NCBI GenBank assembly: GCA_963708895.1
Contig: CAVPUE010000002.1
Coordinates: 620,001 to 684,000, forward strand
Origin: Bacillus_BD sp963708895
GTDB lineage: Bacteria; Bacillota; Bacilli; Bacillales; Cytobacillaceae
Reading direction: 5' to 3'
DNA: 64,000 nucleotides
Positions 7,008-15,694 of the stretch are shown piece by piece (position 1 is the stretch's first letter; every line of letters starts with the position of its first letter). The position numbers and the translations under genes were made by a program. The notes beneath the pieces are model-generated. The model did no database searches, was not told the origin of the DNA, and saw nothing but the letters and a program-made list of their open reading frames with translations.

Positions 7008-7505
7008 ATGGAAAGAATAGCAATTTGTCCGGGAAGTTTTGATCCAATTACAAATGGTCACATGGATATTATTTCAAGGGGATCAAAAATATTTGATAAG
7101 GTCTATGTGGTTGTCTTGAAAAATGATGTAAAGAACCCTTTATTTACAGTGGAGGAGAGACTAGAGTTAATTAAAGCAGCAACCAATAAATTTTCAAATG
7201 TGTATGTTGATTCCTTCAAAGGTTTACTTGTGGAATATGCACGTAAAGTCGGAGCAACAGTGAACTTAAGAGGACTCCGGGCTGTTTCCGATTTTGAGTA
7301 CGAAATGCAAATTACTTCTATGAACCGATTATTGGATCAAGATCTTGAAACCTTTTTTATCATGACTCGAAACCAGTATTCCTTTTTAAGTTCGAGTATT
7401 GTTAAAGAAGTTGCTAAATACGGTGCCGATACATCTGAACTTGTGCCAGAAGTAGTGGAAAAGGCATTGTTGGAAAAGTTTCGTTTACATAAAGATGATG
7501 AATAA
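7008..7505 (+). CDS. coaD: Phosphopantetheine adenylyltransferase CoaD
   Basis: A 165-aa enzyme that transfers AMP from ATP to 4'-phosphopantetheine, making dephospho-CoA in the coenzyme A pathway. It shows the nucleotidyltransferase signature ICPGSFDPITNGH at the N-terminus (T/HxGH motif), then LRGLRAVSDFEYE and the C-terminal SSSIVKE that replaces the ISSTxVR motif. I chose the ATG at 7008, which gives the usual MERIAICPGSF start. A TTG at 6999 is the alternative: it sits only 4 bases from GGGGAG, while the ATG is 13 bases away, so neither spacing is ideal. It directly follows rsmD. Confidence 0.95.
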   Translation: MERIAICPGSFDPITNGHMDIISRGSKIFDKVYVVVLKNDVKNPLFTVEERLELIKAATNKFSNVYVDSFKGLLVEYARKVGATVNLRGLRAVSDFEYEMQITSMNRLLDQDLETFFIMTRNQYSFLSSSIVKEVAKYGADTSELVPEVVEKALLEKFRLHKDDE

Positions 7506-7509
7506 TCAG

Positions 7510-7558
7510 AAAAGCTGATAAGACAAAAAGGAGGAATTTGTCTTATCAGCTTTTTTTT
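7510..7558. terminator. Bidirectional terminator between coaD and ylbJ
   Basis: A perfect 18-bp stem (AAAAGCTGATAAGACAAA and complement) with a 9-base loop and T tracts on both strands lies between the converging coaD and ylbJ. It overlaps the last codons of ylbJ. Confidence 0.92.
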
Positions 7559-8766
7559 GTAAATCTATTTTGTTTTGCATAGAGAAGGACATAAAGAACA
7601 AGCATTGAAATCGTAATCAATCCTCCATAATCAACGAGATGGTTTGAAACACGATCGAAAAGTGATCCGTCAAAAAATAGATTGACTGGTATCGCATTTG
7701 AGGGTTGTTCATGACCATAAAGGTTTTTATATAGAGGATTCCATAATATAAAAGTATAAAAAGCCGCAAAACACCCTTGAATGACTCTAGCTATCAAAAA
7801 AGGTTTATATTCAATATCAGTTCCTGCAAGAATACTCGCTACTTGCGCGTGAATACTAAACCCACCAAAACCGAGAAGAAGACTAACAACAATGGCTTGT
7901 TCCATTAATGTTGCTTCTTGTACGACGCTTACTAATTGACTTCCAATGGTCATTTCAAATAGCCCTGAAAAAAGTGGAATGCTTAATTCAACTGGTAGAT
8001 GAAATAATTTTAAGGCGACATCAATTCCTTTTGCAAAAAAAGAGGATATATGTAAATGAAATAATAGTTTATTGATGACTGAAAATAAAATAATAAATCC
8101 ACCAATCATTAATAGAGTATGAATAGAAGACATGACAGCATCACCCATCAGTTTTCCGATTGGGCGCTGATCTTTCATCCTTGCTTGATGGAGAGCAGAA
8201 AAGGCCATTCTAAGGGTTTGACGCTGTTTTTCCTTCATTTCTTTCGAATCTTTTCCTCCATAGTATTTCATAATGAGACCAACCGTGATATTTCCGAGGT
8301 AATGAGCGACCGCTAAGATGATTCCGAGTTTTGCATTGGAAAAAAATCCAATGGAAACAGCTCCAAAAATAAAAAGTGGATTGGAAGAATTGGTAAATGC
8401 GACAAGGCGCTCAGCTTCAGTTTTTGTGACTTGTCCTTCTTGACGAAGTCTTGATGAGATTTTTGCACCAGCAGGATTTCCTGAGGCCATTCCCATTGCC
8501 CAAGCAAAGCCACCTACACCAGGTACACGGAATAATGGTCGCATAAGAGGTTCTAATAAAATCCCAATAAATTTAACCACTCCAAAACCAATTAATAACT
8601 CAGAAACAATAAAAAACGGCAAAAGGGATGGGAATACAATTTCAAGCCATGTATCCAATCCTCGAATAGAAGCAGAGACTGATTCTTGAGGAAAGGCGAT
8701 AATGGCTAATGCCAGGCTCGTTGCAGATAAGGCGAGAATGATGGTTTTTAACTTCGAACGTAACAC
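7546..8766 (-). CDS. ylbJ: Sporulation integral membrane protein YlbJ
   Basis: A 406-aa polytopic membrane protein with about eight hydrophobic segments. YlbJ is made in the mother cell under SigE in B. subtilis and is needed for heat-resistant spores; its transport or structural activity is not established. The family sequence includes PSLLPFFIVSELLIGFG, the GVGGFAWAMGMASGNPAGAK segment near residue 80 and NSSNPLFIFGAVS near 130, and it resembles nucleoside-transporter gate domains. The start is GTG at 8766, 6 bases after GGGAGGT on the minus strand. The gene is transcribed alone, divergently from ylbK. Confidence 0.93.
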   Translation of the reverse strand: MLRSKLKTIILALSATSLALAIIAFPQESVSASIRGLDTWLEIVFPSLLPFFIVSELLIGFGVVKFIGILLEPLMRPLFRVPGVGGFAWAMGMASGNPAGAKISSRLRQEGQVTKTEAERLVAFTNSSNPLFIFGAVSIGFFSNAKLGIILAVAHYLGNITVGLIMKYYGGKDSKEMKEKQRQTLRMAFSALHQARMKDQRPIGKLMGDAVMSSIHTLLMIGGFIILFSVINKLLFHLHISSFFAKGIDVALKLFHLPVELSIPLFSGLFEMTIGSQLVSVVQEATLMEQAIVVSLLLGFGGFSIHAQVASILAGTDIEYKPFLIARVIQGCFAAFYTFILWNPLYKNLYGHEQPSNAIPVNLFFDGSLFDRVSNHLVDYGGLITISMLVLYVLLYAKQNRFTKKS

Positions 8767-9011
8767 ATAGGGACCTCCCTCAGGGCTGATTGATAAAATG
8801 GCCTTTAAATATATATAGAAATATTTGGTCTTGTCCGTATTGTCTATGGTAAGTTAGTTTGCGTTAAATAACCGAAGAGAATTTCACTTATACCAATATA
8901 CTCATAGTTTGGTAAAATAGACCATAAGAATAAATATAGGAAACGATGATTATTATCAATAAATCATTAAACAATCAGTTCAAGTTTTATAAGGGTAGGA
9001 GGGGAATTATT

Positions 9012-9803
9012 TTGGAACGACCCAAAATCGGATTAGCGCTTGGTTCGGGTGGAGCAAGGGGGTTTGCGCATCTAGGTGTTATTAAGGTATTAGTTGAAAA
9101 TAAGATCCCGATTGATTATATTGCAGGAAGTAGCATGGGATCACTTGTTGCTTGTTTTTATGGAAGCGGATTAGACCTAAACCGTTTATATAAAATATCC
9201 GCGGCTTTTAAACGAAAGTATTATCTGGATTTGACGGTACCTAAAATGGGGTTTGTTGCTGGGAAAAAAATTAAAGATTTAATACGTTTTTTTACAAAAG
9301 GAAAAAATTTAGAAGAATTGAATATCCCAGTATCCGTTGTTGCAACAGACCTTATGAAGGGAGAAAAGGTTGTATTTACTAAAGGACCGGTTGCTGATGC
9401 TGTTCGGGCAAGTATTTCAATTCCAGGGGTCTTTGTTCCAGCGAAAATAGATGGGCGTCTTCTTGTTGATGGGGGAGTCATTGATCGTGTTCCCGTTTCA
9501 GTCGTAAAAGAAATGGGGGCTGACCTTGTGATTGCTATTGATGTTTCTCGAGTAAAAACCGATGCAGAAATTACGAATATTTATGATGTCATTATGCAAA
9601 GCCTAGATATTATGCAAATGGAATTAGTAGAAAATCGACAAATTGCTTCAGATATTATGATTCGTCCTTCAGTTGAAAAATATAGTGCAAGAGCATTTAC
9701 AAATTTAGAAGAAATTATTTTAATCGGAGAAGAAGAAGCACAAAAACATATTGGGCAAATAAAAAAAATGATCCAAGAGTGGAAGGAGCCCCAGAACGAA
9801 TGA
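9012..9803 (+). CDS. ylbK: Patatin-like phospholipase family protein YlbK
   Basis: A 263-aa patatin/RssA-type hydrolase. It has the oxyanion-hole motif GSGGARG at residues 11-17, the nucleophile elbow GSSMG with Ser41, and the DGG of the catalytic dyad near residue 152 (LLVDGGVIDRVPV). The natural substrate of YlbK is unknown. The start is the TTG at 9012, 6 bases after TAGGAGGGGAA. The upstream ATG at 8946 has no ribosome site and adds 22 atypical residues. The stop overlaps the ATG of ylbL by 4 bases, so the two are translationally coupled. Confidence 0.92.
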   Translation: MERPKIGLALGSGGARGFAHLGVIKVLVENKIPIDYIAGSSMGSLVACFYGSGLDLNRLYKISAAFKRKYYLDLTVPKMGFVAGKKIKDLIRFFTKGKNLEELNIPVSVVATDLMKGEKVVFTKGPVADAVRASISIPGVFVPAKIDGRLLVDGGVIDRVPVSVVKEMGADLVIAIDVSRVKTDAEITNIYDVIMQSLDIMQMELVENRQIASDIMIRPSVEKYSARAFTNLEEIILIGEEEAQKHIGQIKKMIQEWKEPQNE

Positions 9804-10828
9804 AAAGGAAAAGAAGAATAAGAGTTTTCGTATTGTTATTAATTCTTCTACTAGCTCCAAACTTTTATCTGTTACCCTATTATATTTCAAAGCCTGGAAT
9901 GGCTAAAGAGCTCCAACCGATTATTGAGGTTGAAAACGGCTTTGGTGAAGAAGGTAGTTTTATGTTAACAACAATAAGAATGGGAAGAGCGAATATGTAT
10001 TCTTATTTAATAGCTAAATGGAGTGAGTATCAGGAAATCTATCCTTTAGATGAAATTAGATCTGAAGAGGAAACAGACGAAGAATATTCGGTTCGGCAAC
10101 TCTATTTGATGGATTCCTCAAAATCAAATGCAATTGAAGTAGCCTATAAAAAGGCTGGTATTCCAATTGATTATCAATATAACGGAGTCTATATTTTAAA
10201 TGTTGTTACGGATATGCCTGCAGAAGATAAGTTAAAACCAGGGGATCGAATTTTCAAAATGGATGGGGAAGAGTTTGATAACTCTAAAAGTTTTATGGAG
10301 TATATAAGTAAACGAAAAAAAGGGGATTTTGTAACACTTACATATGAAAGAAATCAAAAAATTAATGAAACAAAAATAGAACTGGCGTCATTTAAAGATG
10401 AAGAAAATAAAGATAAAGTGGGAATAGGGATAGGATTAGTAGACGATAGGGAATTAATTGTTAATCCAAATGTAAGGGTAAATACCGAAGAAATTGGAGG
10501 TCCATCAGCAGGCTTTATGTTTTCTCTAGAAATCTACAATCAGTTAACAGAAGATGATTTAACAAGGGGATACAATATCGCTGGGACTGGAACAATAGCT
10601 CCAAATGGGGATGTAGGTGAAATTGGCGGAATACATCAAAAGGTCATTGCAGCGGATAAGGTAGGTGCTGAGATTTTTTTAGCTCCAAACCAAAATGGTA
10701 AACAAGGTTCTAATTATCAAATAGCCTTAAAAACGGCAAAGGATATTGGAACTGACATGGAAGTCATTCCCGTTGATACGTTTGATGAAGCAATCGATTT
10801 TTTAAAAAATCTTGAGCCCAAAAAATAA
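9800..10828 (+). CDS. ylbL: PDZ/Lon-type membrane protease YlbL (DdcP)
   Basis: A 342-aa membrane-anchored serine protease. One N-terminal transmembrane segment (residues about 8-26) is followed by a PDZ domain (about 120-205; NGVYILNVVTDMPAEDKLKPGD) and a Lon-like proteolytic domain (about 215-342). The catalytic pair is visible: Ser236 in GGPSAG and Lys281 in HQKVIAA. In B. subtilis YlbL (DdcP), with CtpA, degrades the DNA damage-induced division inhibitor YneA and so helps cells recover. The ATG at 9800 overlaps the ylbK stop (ATGA). Confidence 0.93.
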   Translation: MKRKRRIRVFVLLLILLLAPNFYLLPYYISKPGMAKELQPIIEVENGFGEEGSFMLTTIRMGRANMYSYLIAKWSEYQEIYPLDEIRSEEETDEEYSVRQLYLMDSSKSNAIEVAYKKAGIPIDYQYNGVYILNVVTDMPAEDKLKPGDRIFKMDGEEFDNSKSFMEYISKRKKGDFVTLTYERNQKINETKIELASFKDEENKDKVGIGIGLVDDRELIVNPNVRVNTEEIGGPSAGFMFSLEIYNQLTEDDLTRGYNIAGTGTIAPNGDVGEIGGIHQKVIAADKVGAEIFLAPNQNGKQGSNYQIALKTAKDIGTDMEVIPVDTFDEAIDFLKNLEPKK

Positions 10829-10853
10829 AGCAACTGTATCGTTGCTTTATTGA
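10824..10853. terminator. Bidirectional terminator between ylbL and tmcAL
   Basis: A perfect 11-bp stem AATAAAGCAAC / GTTGCTTTATT with a 6-base loop lies between the converging ylbL and tmcAL. Confidence 0.8.
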
Positions 10854-12061
10854 ATATAGATGGGCTTTTGGGAAAACTCTAAATCAATAGCAAGTTGTCT
10901 GTTTTTTTCAGGAAGTCCTAATGCATATATTCTGGCAGCTCTTGAATCGATTTCTATTTGTGGGTGATTACATGTAGCTCTTTTTGTTACGATTGGAATC
11001 GGAGATTTTTTCTTATATTGATTTAAATAGGTTCTTCCGTTTTCTGACATTCCGAGTAATCGTAAATAGGATACTTTTTCTTCATCCATGCTCATCTCTG
11101 TTTTTGTGCTGTGTGTGAGAATATGTGTTAATGTTCGTTGGAGCCGGGTCCAAGTGTAGCGTTTTGTTTTAAGCTCTTGCATGAATTGAGTAAAGGATTC
11201 ACATTTAACGGCAAGCTGTAAGATACGATTCTCAATCCCTTCCTCCACTTCATAAATATTCCTTAATTCATCCTGATTTGTTTGGAGTAAACGAAATTTT
11301 AATAAGTCCCAGTACATATCCCAACGATGATAGGATCCATATTGTTTTTGATACTGCTGTAACAAAGAATGAGTATGTTTCGGGATATAGGATTGAATCG
11401 ATGCTTGGCTAGTGTTTTCTGAAAAAATCGCTTTACGAATACTTGTTGCACTTGCAATTGTAGGTGATGCAAAATGATCATCATGATATTGGGCATTTTT
11501 TCTTTCAATGGTTAGCATGTTTATTTTATGTTGTTGTTCCTCTGCTGCTCTTACGTATTGAAAGCCAAGGATGTTATTTGGCTTTGTTAAATCTAGAAGG
11601 TTGTCGCTAGGACTTAATTCTTGAAAGGCGAGGGATAGGGATTTTGGATAGCTGTTCCCTAATTCGATGTATTTTTGAATCCCCTCATTATATAATGCTT
11701 GGTTCTTATTTAGAAAATGATAGGTCTGATAAAAATCATCAATCGTCCCGGATTCACTACCGAAACAGATCGTATCGCAGCCAGCAGCACCTAATAACGA
11801 AACAGCTCCATTTGCAAATGTATCTGCTTTTTGTACAGCAAAAGCATAAGGTAATTCAAATACTAAATCAATGCCACCCAAGAGAGCCATTTCAGTCCTT
11901 GTCCATTTTGATACGAGGGCTGGTTCGCCTCTTTGTAAAAAATCACCACTCATCGCTGCGATCACAACATCAGCATCAGTCATTTCTTTTGCTTTTTTTA
12001 TATGATAGGCATGGCCATGATGAAAGGGATTATACTCAACGATTACGCCAACAACTTTCAT
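10847..12061 (-). CDS. tmcAL: tRNA(Met) cytidine acetate ligase TmcAL (YlbM)
   Basis: A 404-aa enzyme that uses acetate and ATP to form N4-acetylcytidine at the wobble position (C34) of elongator tRNA(Met). The nucleotidyltransferase-type signature EYNPFHHGH lies at residues 8-16, followed by AAMSGDFLQRGEPALVSKW and ICFGSESG, all typical of YlbM. I chose the ATG at 12061, which gives MKVVGVIVEYNPFHHGH with AAAGGAG about 8 bases upstream. The longer frame from 12106 adds 15 residues of leader. It is transcribed alone, divergently from ylbN. Confidence 0.93.
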   Translation of the reverse strand: MKVVGVIVEYNPFHHGHAYHIKKAKEMTDADVVIAAMSGDFLQRGEPALVSKWTRTEMALLGGIDLVFELPYAFAVQKADTFANGAVSLLGAAGCDTICFGSESGTIDDFYQTYHFLNKNQALYNEGIQKYIELGNSYPKSLSLAFQELSPSDNLLDLTKPNNILGFQYVRAAEEQQHKINMLTIERKNAQYHDDHFASPTIASATSIRKAIFSENTSQASIQSYIPKHTHSLLQQYQKQYGSYHRWDMYWDLLKFRLLQTNQDELRNIYEVEEGIENRILQLAVKCESFTQFMQELKTKRYTWTRLQRTLTHILTHSTKTEMSMDEEKVSYLRLLGMSENGRTYLNQYKKKSPIPIVTKRATCNHPQIEIDSRAARIYALGLPEKNRQLAIDLEFSQKPIYIQ

Positions 12062-12255
12062 GTAAGGTACTCCTTTATTAATAGTGATTAGAATCCTGAA
12101 AACCATGTTGTTCAGGTCTTTTAAATATTTTATACAAATTCTTGTTTGCGAACAACTTTATAGGTTAGAATAATGAAAGTAGTCATGAAAAATAGCATGC
12201 TTCTTAGGTCACGTGAAGAGATAGTAAAGAAGTAAAATGGTGTAAAGAAAAAATA

Positions 12256-12284
12256 TTGACAATTAATTCGTAGAAAGCTATAAT
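12256..12284 (+). promoter_or_regulatory. Consensus SigA promoter for ylbN-rpmF
   Basis: TTGACA (12256-12261), exactly 17 bp, TATAAT (12279-12284): a perfect consensus vegetative promoter 27 bases before the ylbN start. This suits a ribosomal protein operon with high expression. Confidence 0.85.
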
Positions 12285-12311
12285 TACCTTTGTTGCCTTG
12301 AGGTGATATGT

Positions 12312-12836
12312 ATGAAATGGAAAATAAATCAGTTACAAAAATATCGAACCAAGGAATTTCGATTTGATGAATATGTAAATGCTGATGAAATTATGGAAAT
12401 TGATAAAACGATACGAGCAGTCTCACCTATTCATGTAACGGGCTGGGCTGACATTCGTTCATTAGAGATTTCTTTTCATATGAGCATTAAAGGTCATCTA
12501 ACTCTTCCTTGTTCGCGTACATTAGTGGATGTTAAGTATCCAATTGATGTCGACACAATAGAAACATTCCTTTTGAATGATTCTATTTATGAAAGAGAAG
12601 AAGAAGTACATCAAGTAAAAGGTGATGTAATTGATTTAACGCCAATTATTAATGAAATTCTATTACTTGAGGTTCCAATGCAAGTATTTGCAAAGGATCG
12701 TACTGAAGAAGGTGCTCCTCAATCAGGAACGGGTTGGGAAGTCATTCATGAGCAGGAAAAGAAAGACAAAGTGGATCCTCGTCTTGCTGGACTTGCTAAG
12801 TTTTTTGATCAAAATGATCAGTCTTCTGATTCATAA
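12312..12836 (+). CDS. ylbN: YceD/DUF177 family protein YlbN
   Basis: A 174-aa member of the DUF177 (YceD) family, almost always encoded just before rpmF and thought to act in 23S rRNA or large-subunit synthesis. Typical features are the central GHLTLPCSRTLVDVKYPIDV, with a single Cys in place of the usual pair, and the C-terminal DPRLAGLAKFFDQ. The ATG at 12312 follows GAGGTGA; an in-frame GTG at 12303 is less likely. It sits behind a consensus promoter and 82 bases before rpmF with no terminator between, so it forms an operon with rpmF. Confidence 0.92.
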   Translation: MKWKINQLQKYRTKEFRFDEYVNADEIMEIDKTIRAVSPIHVTGWADIRSLEISFHMSIKGHLTLPCSRTLVDVKYPIDVDTIETFLLNDSIYEREEEVHQVKGDVIDLTPIINEILLLEVPMQVFAKDRTEEGAPQSGTGWEVIHEQEKKDKVDPRLAGLAKFFDQNDQSSDS

Positions 12837-12918
12837 TCGGAGATTGATAAGAGGAAATTGAGGAGATTTAATCATAGTCTTCAAAACTTTCTTAGTATTT
12901 TTTAAGGAGGTGGGAATA

Positions 12919-13092
12919 ATGGCTGTACCTGCTAGAAGAACATCTAAAACAGCAAAAAGAAAGCGTCGTACGCATTTTAAATTACAGGTGCCTGGTATGA
13001 CTGAATGCCCAAATTGCGGTGAATTAAAACTTGCTCATCGTGTATGTAAGGCTTGTGGAACATACAAAGGTAAAGAAGTAATTAATAACTAA
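12919..13092 (+). CDS. rpmF: 50S ribosomal protein L32
   Basis: A 57-aa large-subunit protein. It has the expected N-terminus MAVPARRTSKTAKRKRRTHF and a four-cysteine zinc ribbon (CPNC and CKAC), followed by GTYKGKEV. A strong AAGGAGGTG lies 6 bases before the ATG at 12919; the in-frame GTG at 12910 is inside that site. It is the second gene of the ylbN-rpmF operon and ends at a strong terminator. The four Cys mark it as the zinc-containing form of L32. Confidence 0.97.
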   Translation: MAVPARRTSKTAKRKRRTHFKLQVPGMTECPNCGELKLAHRVCKACGTYKGKEVINN

Positions 13093-13100
13093 TGTAAAAG

Positions 13101-13145
13101 GAAAAAGCACAAGAATCTAAGGTTCTTGTGCTTTTTCTTTTTACA
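13101..13145 (+). terminator. Strong terminator after rpmF
   Basis: A perfect 15-bp stem (GAAAAAGCACAAGAA and complement) with a 7-base loop and T tract. Confidence 0.93.
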
Positions 13146-13267
13146 TTTTTATGTGGATGTTGAATACTTTTCAGGAAAATATGACTAATTCTGTTGTCAT
13201 AACATTCTATCTTTTCTAGTAGAAGCATATGTATGAATAAAAAACACTACTAGGAGGGATTTAACGC

Positions 13268-13907
13268 ATGACAACAACACGTCAAGATGCTTGGACTCAA
13301 GATGAAGATTTACTTCTAGCAGAAGTTGTATTAAGATCGATTCGTGAAGGTGGTACACAGCTTCAAGCGTTTGAAGAAGTGGGAAAGAAACTGTCAAGAA
13401 CTGCTGCTGCTTGTGGATTTCGATGGAATTCAACCATACGAAAACAATATAAAACAGGGATTGAACTTGCTAAAAAACAAAGAAAAGAAATAAAGAAAAA
13501 TTCAGAATTAGAACCGAAGGAGCAAGAGTTTGCTATTGAATCTTCATTTATCCCAAATAAAGAGACAGAAGGGCCATCTCAAATGGTGGAAAAAGAAATA
13601 GTTTTTGAAGAGATACTTAGTCTATTTGAACAAACTATATGAACGATCGCAAGGGTTAAAAGAGTATGAAGAAAGTTTAGGAACTTATAAAGAAAAAATT
13701 ATAGAGCTTGAACATAAATTAAAAGATGTTACAACTGAAAATATACGCTTAGAAAAAGAGTTTTATACGATGGAAAATGATTATAAAGCATTGGTGGAAA
13801 TTATGGAAAGAGCAAGAAAAATGGTGATTTTAAAGGATGAAGAATATGCGCAAAAAGTAAGGTTTCAAATGGATCGAAATGGAAATCTAGAAAAGCTTGA
13901 TAAATAA
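13268..13907 (+). CDS. ylbO: RsfA-family sporulation regulator YlbO, frameshifted
   Basis: A transcription factor of the RsfA/YlbO family, a Myb/SANT-like DNA-binding domain followed by coiled coil, expressed during sporulation in B. subtilis. The first frame (13268-13642) holds the N-terminal domain: DAWTQDEDLLLAEVVLRSIR, EGGTQLQAFEEVGKKLSRT and CGFRWNSTIRKQYK. The second (from about 13620 to 13907, another frame) holds the coiled coil and the family C-terminus, VEIMERARKM and RFQMDRNGNLEKL. Total length is 640 bases (3n+1). Dropping one base near 13620 joins them as ...EEILSYLNKLYERSQ... and gives a normal 212-aa protein. GGAGGG lies upstream of the ATG. The gene is either broken or carries a one-base sequence error. 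Confidence 0.85.
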
Positions 13908-13943
13908 AAAAATAAGCGGACAATGTCTGCTTATTTTTTTATT
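13908..13943. terminator. Bidirectional terminator between ylbO and ylbP
   Basis: A 14-bp stem AAAATAAGCGGACA / TGTCTGCTTATTTT with one G-T pair and flanking A/T tracts separates the converging genes. Confidence 0.87.
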
Positions 13944-13952
13944 TCAATATCA

Positions 13953-14447
13953 TTATTCGTTTCCTTCTGTAACGCTGTTTGGATACCAGATAAGTGGATT
14001 TTCGCCTAAGTCACGATCCATATTATAGTCAACGGAATTAAAACCCATTTTCTCCCAGAAACTTCTTGATTTGACACGTGGATTTGTTTTAATCGGCAAT
14101 CCAAACTCTTTTGCGAAATTTACGAGTGCGGTTCCGTAACCTCGTCCTTGGTATTCTAGTAATACTTCTAATTTCCATATTTCTAAATAATCAACAGGCG
14201 GTTCAAAATAGCGATTATATTTACCACTCACTTGATAAACACTCATTCTGGCAACAAGCTTATCACTAAAGTAAATTCCGTAGAATGGAGACTCACTATC
14301 ATTTTCAATAATATTGGCTTCAAGTTCTTCGTTCATCGATAATTCCTGAATACCATATTCTTTAAACTTTTTAAATTCCTCAAGTGTTTTGAAGTTAATT
14401 TTCAATTTAACAATCTCTTTTTGAAGATCCTTAATCGTTTTTACCAA
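13953..14447 (-). CDS. ylbP: GNAT-family N-acetyltransferase YlbP
   Basis: A 164-aa protein of the GCN5-related acetyltransferase fold, substrate unknown. The acetyl-CoA binding loop is visible as YQGRGYGTALVNFAKEFG near residues 99-114. Other family sequence is FKTLEEFKKFKEYGIQELSM, NDSESPFYGIYFSDKLVARM and the end GENPLIWYP. The start is TTG at 14447, 8 bases after GAGGGGG on the minus strand. It is transcribed towards ylbO and shares its terminator. Confidence 0.92.
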   Translation of the reverse strand: MVKTIKDLQKEIVKLKINFKTLEEFKKFKEYGIQELSMNEELEANIIENDSESPFYGIYFSDKLVARMSVYQVSGKYNRYFEPPVDYLEIWKLEVLLEYQGRGYGTALVNFAKEFGLPIKTNPRVKSRSFWEKMGFNSVDYNMDRDLGENPLIWYPNSVTEGNE

Positions 14448-14791
14448 TTTAATTCCCCCTCTTTTTAACGATTATGCATAATGATTCATTTAAACATGTA
14501 CGTATTAGTCAGGATGAAATTATAAAATAAATCTTAATATTAAAAACTATCTGTATACCATTATATAATAAATCCTTAATAATTGCTTTGTTTTTAAAGA
14601 AAACGTTTACATAATTATTTACAGTTTGCGCAAGGATTTATTATGAAAGTAATGAAATCAATAGTTAATGGAAGTTTCTATGTATGGTACGATAATGATA
14701 AGTTCTAAAAATTCTATCGGTACTACAGGAAATCCTATATAATTAAACTATCTAAAATAAATATTTAAACTTGAAGGGATCTGTATAAATC
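14448..14791. other. AT-rich intergenic region between ylbP and ylbQ
   Basis: No credible coding sequence lies in this 344-base gap between two divergent genes. It should hold the promoters for both, but I find no convincing -35/-10 pair. Its main structure is a perfect 13-bp inverted repeat, listed separately. A GAAAACGTTTAC stretch near 14599 only loosely resembles a catabolite (cre) site. Confidence 0.6.
14565..14644. repeat. Perfect 13-bp inverted repeat with 54-base spacer
   Basis: ATAATAAATCCTT at 14565-14577 is the exact complement of 14632-14644. The spacer holds a smaller GTTTT/AAAAC hairpin. It is not followed by a T tract and does not lie at a gene end, so it is not a terminator. 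Its role is unknown. Confidence 0.6.
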
Positions 14792-15688
14792 ATGAAAATA
14801 GGAGTAATAGGTGGTGGAGCAATCGGTTTATTATTTTCCTATTACTTGAGTGAACATCATTCGATAAGTTTATATGTACATTCAAAGGAACAGCTCGATT
14901 CAATGAATGAAGAGGGATTACTGTTTGAAAAAAATGGTCAAATCATAAGGAAACACATATCAGTCAAATTATTTTCTGAATGGTGCGGGGAGGAAGATGT
15001 AACCCTTATTGCTGTAAAACAATACCATTTACCAAACATCATTCAATTGCTTTCATCTTTCAATTATAATAATCATGCTTTTCTGTTTTTACAAAATGGT
15101 ATGGGTCATTTGAAATGGTTTGATAGAATAAAAGGAGACATCTATGTAGGAAGCATCGAGCATGGGGCTATGAAAATAAACGCCAATCATGTCGCACATA
15201 CGGGAATTGGTTCAACTAAAATCGCTCTATTTCGTGGGTCCCAGTCAAAATTCCTGCATTTTACTGAAAGTATTGATGAGCCGTTTTTTCCTTTTGAGAT
15301 GGAGGAAAATTATGAAGAGATGCTTTTGAAAAAATTAGTTGTTAATGCTGTCATCAATCCGCTAACATCTATATTACAGATTAAAAATGGTGAGCTTATC
15401 GAAAATCCTCATTATTTTCAAATCGCAAAAAGTTTGTTTGCTGAAATTCAAGAGTCTCTTCATTTGCAAAAACCAGAACATTATTTTAATAATATTATAA
15501 TGGTATGTGAACAAACGGCGAAAAATAAGTCTTCGATGCTACGGGACTTGGAGGAAAAAAGACCGACAGAAATTGAGGCTATTTTAGGGTATATAGTAGA
15601 AAAAGCGATTGAAAAAGAAATACATACTCCGATCATCGAATTGTTCTATTGGGCAGTGAAAGGAAAAGAGTTTAGGGTGGAGGAATAA
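14792..15688 (+). CDS. ylbQ: 2-dehydropantoate 2-reductase family protein YlbQ
   Basis: A 298-aa NADPH-dependent reductase of the ApbA/PanE family, expected to reduce 2-dehydropantoate to pantoate for coenzyme A synthesis. The Rossmann motif GVIGGGAIGLLFSYYL is at residues 4-19. VKQYHLPN contributes the conserved lysine, LQNGMGH follows, and the C-terminal domain has KKLVVNAVINPLTS with the catalytic-type lysine, then RPTEIEAILGYIV. In B. subtilis YlbQ is one of several PanE homologues, so this may not be the main enzyme. The ATG follows AAGGGATCTG. The DUF3397 gene starts 6 bases after the stop. Confidence 0.88.
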   Translation: MKIGVIGGGAIGLLFSYYLSEHHSISLYVHSKEQLDSMNEEGLLFEKNGQIIRKHISVKLFSEWCGEEDVTLIAVKQYHLPNIIQLLSSFNYNNHAFLFLQNGMGHLKWFDRIKGDIYVGSIEHGAMKINANHVAHTGIGSTKIALFRGSQSKFLHFTESIDEPFFPFEMEENYEEMLLKKLVVNAVINPLTSILQIKNGELIENPHYFQIAKSLFAEIQESLHLQKPEHYFNNIIMVCEQTAKNKSSMLRDLEEKRPTEIEAILGYIVEKAIEKEIHTPIIELFYWAVKGKEFRVEE

Positions 15689-15694
15689 ATCAAC

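Noticed and set aside
11644..12081. 145-aa open frame antisense to tmcAL
   Set aside because: It is His/Gln/Arg-rich shadow coding opposite a well-conserved gene, without a ribosome site.
13605..13642. Programmed ribosomal frameshift in ylbO
   Set aside because: No slippery heptamer, stimulatory pseudoknot or conserved use in this family; the same kind of indel also breaks three other genes here.
14599..14610. Possible catabolite-response (cre) element GAAAACGTTTAC
   Set aside because: It lacks the symmetric TG...CA ends of the cre consensus, and no catabolic gene is nearby.
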